Assembly (NCBI GenBank): GCA_035493895.1
Contig: DATJHM010000130.1
Coordinates: 1 to 8,237, forward strand
DNA length: 8,237 bases
From: DATJHM01 sp035493895
Lineage (GTDB): Bacteria; Chloroflexota; Ktedonobacteria; Ktedonobacterales; Ktedonobacteraceae
Direction: 5' to 3'
The notes beneath the pieces are model-generated. The model was not told the origin of the DNA and made no database searches. It worked only from the letters and a program-made list of their open reading frames with translations. Both the position numbers and the translations under genes were made by a program. The stretch's first letter is position 1. Each line of letters begins with the position of its first letter. Shown in pieces: positions 5,723 to 8,237 of this stretch.

Positions 5723-5781
5723 CTGCTTGTCTGCGACCAATATGCATCAACCTAAAGGTCGTGGAGCTCGTGGACAAGCAG
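5723..5781. repeat. Nested inverted repeat after the RNHCP gene
   Basis: CTGCTTGTC (5723-5731) is the exact reverse complement of GACAAGCAG (5773-5781). Inside it, CGACC (5734-5738) pairs with GGTCG (5757-5761). It starts 35 bases after the stop. AATTTGGG follows instead of a T-run, so it is not a classic terminator. It may act as an RNA-stabilising 3' hairpin or be a repeat remnant. Confidence 0.55.
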
Positions 5782-5830
5782 AATTTGGGATTCAGTAGAG
5801 GCACGGTGGAGTGATAACGGAACTGTGCCT

Positions 5831-5984
5831 GGGAACTCGCGCGATTCCCCTGGCTCCGCAGGCGATAATGGCAACGGAGGCGATGGCGAGCTCAGGCACC
5901 TGTTTTTTCGACCACCGAGTGGCGAAGGTCCCTCTGCTCGCGTGTCTCTCCTCCTGCGGAGCCAGCTTTATCGTGCGAGTTCCC
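5831..5984. repeat. 154-bp element with 34-bp imperfect inverted arms
   Basis: Bases 5831-5864 match the reverse complement of 5951-5984 at 28 of 34 positions. The outer GGGAACTCGC and inner TGGCTCCGCAGG blocks are exact. The interior holds a TTCG-a-CCAC / GTGG-CGAA hairpin around 5917-5934. Just outside the left end, AGGCAC (5799-5804) and GTGCCT (5825-5830) form another inverted pair. No protein and no clear target duplication were seen. It looks like a degenerate MITE or interspersed palindromic repeat. Confidence 0.65.
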
Positions 5985-6043
5985 ATTGGTCGCATTTTCT
6001 GCCACCCCCCGCGACCCTCTCGCCCTCCCGCACAGGTAGGGGA
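5985..6043. other. C-rich spacer between two repeat elements
   Basis: A C-rich, low-complexity stretch with no gene joins the inverted-repeat element (ending 5984) to the MITE target site. Read on the minus strand, it would have formed the tail of the disrupted regulator frame (PHPLPVREGE...). This resembles repeat-derived C-terminal extensions rather than conserved protein. Confidence 0.4.
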
Positions 6044-6055
6044 TGCGGTTTATCC

Positions 6056-6204
6056 CAATACCGTTCAAATAAGAAGAATCTGAGCTCAGAGAGATTGCAC
6101 GAGAAGGTTCTCTATAGCGTGCAATTGGTCTTGCCTTGGGGCCTGCAAGGCTCATTCGTGTGAGCCAAACGCAGACCTCCATTGCACTTATTTGAACGGT
6201 ATTG
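6056..6204. mobile_element. 149-bp MITE-like element with 18-bp terminal inverted repeats
   Basis: The ends, CAATACCGTTCAAATAAG (6056-6073) and its exact reverse complement (6187-6204), are perfect 18-bp terminal inverted repeats. CGGTTTATCC stands directly outside both ends (6046-6055 and 6205-6214). Because the repeat runs on into the element's last two bases, the full duplicated string is TGCGGTTTATCCCA (14 bp; 6044-6057 and 6203-6216). Terminal repeats with a flanking duplication are the mark of transposition. At 149 bp it cannot encode a transposase, so it must have been moved in trans. The interior is packed with smaller hairpins. The transposase family is not identified. Confidence 0.85.
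6079..6177. repeat. Hairpin cluster inside the MITE-like element
   Basis: Between the terminal repeats are: a 12-bp perfect palindrome TCTGAGCTCAGA (6079-6090); ATTGCACG/CGTGCAAT (6094-6101/6118-6125) enclosing AGAA/TTCT; and GGTCT/AGACC (6127-6131/6173-6177) enclosing two mutually overlapping hairpins, GCCTTG/CAAGGC (6133-6138/6146-6151) and GGCTCA/TGAGCC (6149-6154/6161-6166). ATTGCAC recurs at 6181-6187. With the 18-bp ends paired, the strand folds like a multi-armed cloverleaf. Confidence 0.7.
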
Positions 6205-6621
6205 CGGTTTATCCCATCCCAATTGTAAACGTTCCATGGCGTTTAACGTTTCAAGCTTGCTTCTCGTCTCTTGTGTGCCGGGCGTAAAGGTTACCATGTG
6301 GAGTGGAGGATCAACCGGCACGATGAGCACGGTACTCGAGAGGGAGAGCGGTCCCACCTGCGGATGATTCAGCTCTTTCTGCTGATAGAAATCACAGACC
6401 CCCTGTACATCGTGTCGCGACCAGAGCGCGCGGAACTCAGGGCTTTGTGCTTGTATGTCCGTCAAAAAGCGTTCAAACCAGGCATCTCCAATATATTGAT
6501 CGTAGGCAGTGCGAAAACTCATAACGCTATGGCGTGTTACCTGCTCCCAATCCACAAAAAGCTGACGCGACGAAGGGGAGACGAACAGATCCACAGTGCG
6601 TCTTTGCACACATGGAGACAC
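6112..6621 (-). pseudogene. Truncated MmyB-type regulator fragment, 3' end disrupted by MITE
   Basis: The frame gives 169 codons from a GTG at 6621. Residues about 6-130 resemble the C-terminal ligand-binding half of MmyB-like HTH regulators: SSRQLFVDWE (17-26), SPEFRALWSRHDVQ (60-73), KELNHPQVGPLSL (82-94) and TPGTQETRSKLETLNAM (113-129). The N-terminal helix-turn-helix and the first part of the ligand domain are absent. A TAA (6658-6660) lies upstream in frame, and no good ribosome site was seen. Residues 140-169 and the stop come from the inserted MITE. Removing the MITE and one copy of the flanking repeat would extend the frame to a TAA at 5968-5970, inside the other inverted-repeat element. 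It is therefore a decayed gene, damaged at both ends. A short protein may still be made, but a DNA-binding role is unlikely. Confidence 0.72.
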
Positions 6622-6849
6622 TATCGAGTCTGAACGAAGAGACGCATTTTCCTGTTTTTATGCAAAATTATGCCGGTGGAATCTGCTATCAGCAGACAAT
6701 AAGTACCACTCCAATCACATTTTATCAGCCTATTGTTTAAAATAGAGAGACGTAAATGTACTTATGCTATGACAGTGCCTGAAGGGCCTGCTTTACGAGA
6801 CCCATGTTTTTATAAATAATTCTATGCAAAAAAAACAGGAAGGCAACCG
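6622..6849. other. AT-rich intergenic region
   Basis: No gene was found in these 228 bases. A small hairpin TCTGCT/AGCAGA (6682-6687/6691-6696) without a T-run is present. Base composition drops sharply here compared with both sides, and the regulator fragment loses its homology at the edge of this stretch, so a deletion or insertion junction may lie near 6605-6620. Confidence 0.5.
6792..6820 (+). promoter_or_regulatory. Possible promoter of the gene at 6850
   Basis: TTTACG (6792-6797) and AATAAT (6815-6820) are 17 bases apart and match the sigma70 consensus at four and five of six positions. Transcription would begin near 6827, giving a leader of about 23 nt. Confidence 0.35.
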
Positions 6850-8237
6850 ATGATTTCTGCACGTATTTTTGTCTGTGACGATATTTTTGAAGAGGCGCAG
6901 GGGAATGCCCCTCCTCAAAATCTCGCCGGGCAAGATGGGACTTATCTCTTGCAGCAAGTACGCACGAAACTTCAGGAAGCTGGTGCCGAAATTGTGGCGT
7001 ATCCAGGCAGCATTTCTGATGCGAACTTTCTGCCCTTTGTGAATCAAGAATTGCCCACTTGCCAGTGGTTTCTTTTGGGCCAGACGCCAGCTGCTGTGGA
7101 GTCGTGGCAAGTACGCATGGCAATGAATGCCGCCATGGATCTTGCTGAACAGGGAACGATCCGGGGCGTTCTGCGCTTCGTTGTCAGTTCAGCAGGAAGT
7201 GGAGAGCTGCCCCCCAAATGGTCGGCGCTTCCCTCCTTTGATGCCACCCAGGATCCGTTGCGTGCACAGGAAAAGCTTCTGCTGGCTGTATCCAGCGATG
7301 CGTCGTCAATATTCGCTGCTGAAACGATTGCCCCACCGCCTCTTGCTGGATCGTTCAGTCAGGGGCCCACGTCTCTGCCTTCTGACTATGATCGGCCCCG
7401 TCCTCCGTCCCGCCTTGCCATGCTGCAATCTGCAATTACGGACATCTATCAAGATGCTATGCGCGATCGTACCAGGCGTATGCTGATTCTGGGGGGCCCA
7501 ATACTTCTGCTGGTGCTGATCGTGGGAACTGTACTCATCAATTTGTTGGTGCTTTCGCCAGCGACACATGCAAATATCACACAGGGAAAAGGTCAGGTAG
7601 GTCCCGCCGCATCCATGCAGAGTGTGACTCCTACTTCCATGCCCGGGAGCCTTTCTCCCTTAACTACTCCTACGGCGAAATCGCATAATTCGACGTTGCC
7701 CCCCATTATCGTGTCTTCCCCGGTCGCTACGTCTGCCAATAGCGTACAGACTCCTGAGCCTGCGCATACGCCGACAATATCAGCACCTGGTCAGACTCCC
7801 ACGGCCCCACCGCCGCTGTCGACGGTAGCGCCGACGCCGACATCTATCCCGACGGTAGCGCCGACGCCGACGCCCATCCCGACCGCTACACCGATACCGA
7901 CGCCGACACCCAGACCAACGCCGACACCCAGACCAACCAGCTATGCCGTGGATGGGAAGAACCCCACAACGTACACTGTCGGTGGAAAAACATGCGATGC
8001 CACGCTTTCCAACTCCACACCTAAAAAGGTAACGATGAGTGGCGTCACTGGTACGTTGTACTTCCTCTTCAGTATTACCTGCCATGCGGCCTGGGCAAAG
8101 ATTGTCTTTGATAAAGCTATGCCCTCAGGTGCTTACGGGAACGCAAAGATTGTGCGCAATACCGATGGCAAGTCTTTTACCTGCAACTCGGGCGGAAATA
8201 AACAGGTTGCGTCCGGTCAGACCTCCTGCTACACCGG
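6850..8237 (+). CDS. Anchored protein: TIR-like domain, one membrane helix, Pro/Thr linker, DUF2690-like domain (3' end cut)
   Basis: The frame is open from ATG 6850 to the window edge (462 codons, no stop). AGGAAGG lies 6 bases before the ATG. Residues 1-148 look TIR-like: strand ARIFVCD (4-10), helix DGTYLLQQVRTKLQEAGAEI, then LPTCQWFLLGQTPAAVESW (68-86) and PPKWSALPSFDATQD (121-135). A variable stretch leads to one transmembrane helix (about 211-235) preceded by DRTRR, so the TIR-like part is probably cytoplasmic. Residues 236-363 form a Ser/Thr/Pro linker ending in TPTP-type repeats. From 366, AVDGKNPTT, TCDA (381-384) and SITCHAAWAKI (408-418) match the DUF2690 pattern, probably outside the cell. 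The usual catalytic glutamate position of TIR NADases seems to hold Ala91, so it may be a scaffold rather than an enzyme. DUF2690 is fairly sure, TIR less so; function is unknown. Confidence 0.75.
   Translation, partial: MISARIFVCDDIFEEAQGNAPPQNLAGQDGTYLLQQVRTKLQEAGAEIVAYPGSISDANFLPFVNQELPTCQWFLLGQTPAAVESWQVRMAMNAAMDLAEQGTIRGVLRFVVSSAGSGELPPKWSALPSFDATQDPLRAQEKLLLAVSSDASSIFAAETIAPPPLAGSFSQGPTSLPSDYDRPRPPSRLAMLQSAITDIYQDAMRDRTRRMLILGGPILLLVLIVGTVLINLLVLSPATHANITQGKGQVGPAASMQSVTPTSMPGSLSPLTTPTAKSHNSTLPPIIVSSPVATSANSVQTPEPAHTPTISAPGQTPTAPPPLSTVAPTPTSIPTVAPTPTPIPTATPIPTPTPRPTPTPRPTSYAVDGKNPTTYTVGGKTCDATLSNSTPKKVTMSGVTGTLYFLFSITCHAAWAKIVFDKAMPSGAYGNAKIVRNTDGKSFTCNSGGNKQVASGQTSCYT
7821..7880 (+). 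repeat. Two 30-bp tandem repeats coding the Pro/Thr linker
   Basis: Bases 7821-7850 and 7851-7880 are direct copies differing at three positions, each coding a TVAPTPT-x-IP block. They mark recent in-frame expansion of the extracellular linker. Confidence 0.8.
7900..7935 (+). repeat. Two identical 18-bp tandem repeats in the linker
   Basis: ACGCCGACACCCAGACCA occurs twice in a row (7900-7917, 7918-7935), coding TPTPRP twice. Identity at the DNA level suggests slippage and likely length variation between strains. Confidence 0.85.

Noticed and set aside
5825..6163. Plus-strand 112-residue frame and the overlapping minus-strand 96-residue frame (5892-6182)
   Set aside because: Both run through two inverted-repeat elements and the MITE. 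Inverted repeats create such frames by chance.
6056..6204. MITE read as a tRNA-like gene because of its cloverleaf
   Set aside because: The arms have the wrong sizes and there is no T-loop or anticodon pattern. Flanking duplications point to a mobile element.
7780..8085. Minus-strand Arg/Gly-rich 101-residue frame
   Set aside because: It is the antisense of the Pro/Thr repeat region and has low complexity only.

Overview
The window looks like a chromosomal segment of a Ktedonobacteria-type organism (Chloroflexota). This is inferred from gene content only: a NarK transporter next to a PilJ-type sensor, an HdeD-like membrane protein, an RNHCP zinc-ribbon protein, an MmyB-type regulator fragment, and an anchored protein with a long Pro/Thr linker ending in a DUF2690-like domain. 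Base composition is moderately GC-rich, with AT-rich intergenic stretches. The genus is not proven.

Left part (1-3626). A large nested inverted repeat (48-203) precedes a two-gene rightward unit: a nitrate/nitrite-type MFS transporter (327-1541) and, 9 bp later, a membrane sensor (1551-2528). The sensor joins a PilJ/NarX-like N-terminal domain to a C-terminal SWIM zinc finger. Uptake and sensing of nitrate are probably linked here. Converging on this unit, 6 bp away, is a leftward HTH-like plus GAF-like regulator. Its strong sigma70-type promoter (3558-3587) lies inside the longest possible ORF, so the start is near 3503 rather than 3626.

Middle part (3627-5687). A leftward HdeD/DUF308 membrane protein (3735-4307) is followed by interlocking hairpins and preceded by two palindromes. 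The 800-base gap to its right has no convincing protein gene. It does hold a near-consensus rightward promoter (4526-4554), a compact set of hairpins and a terminator-like hairpin ending at 4740. This is a candidate structured RNA of about 180 nt, followed by two more terminator-like hairpins. It is either a free-standing sRNA or the start of a long attenuated leader for the RNHCP zinc-ribbon gene (5109-5687, TTG start).

Right part (5688-8237). A repeat-rich, decayed stretch contains a 59-bp nested inverted repeat, a 154-bp imperfect inverted-repeat element, and a 149-bp MITE-like element with 18-bp terminal inverted repeats and a flanking direct repeat of 10-14 bp. The MITE sits in the 3' end of an N-terminally truncated MmyB-type regulator. 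A well-translated gene then starts at 6850 and runs off the window. It encodes a TIR-like domain, one transmembrane helix, a repetitive Pro/Thr linker and a DUF2690-like domain outside the cell.

The points most worth following are the candidate RNA at 4561-4740, the MITE with its flanking duplication and cloverleaf-like interior, and the PilJ-SWIM fusion beside narK.
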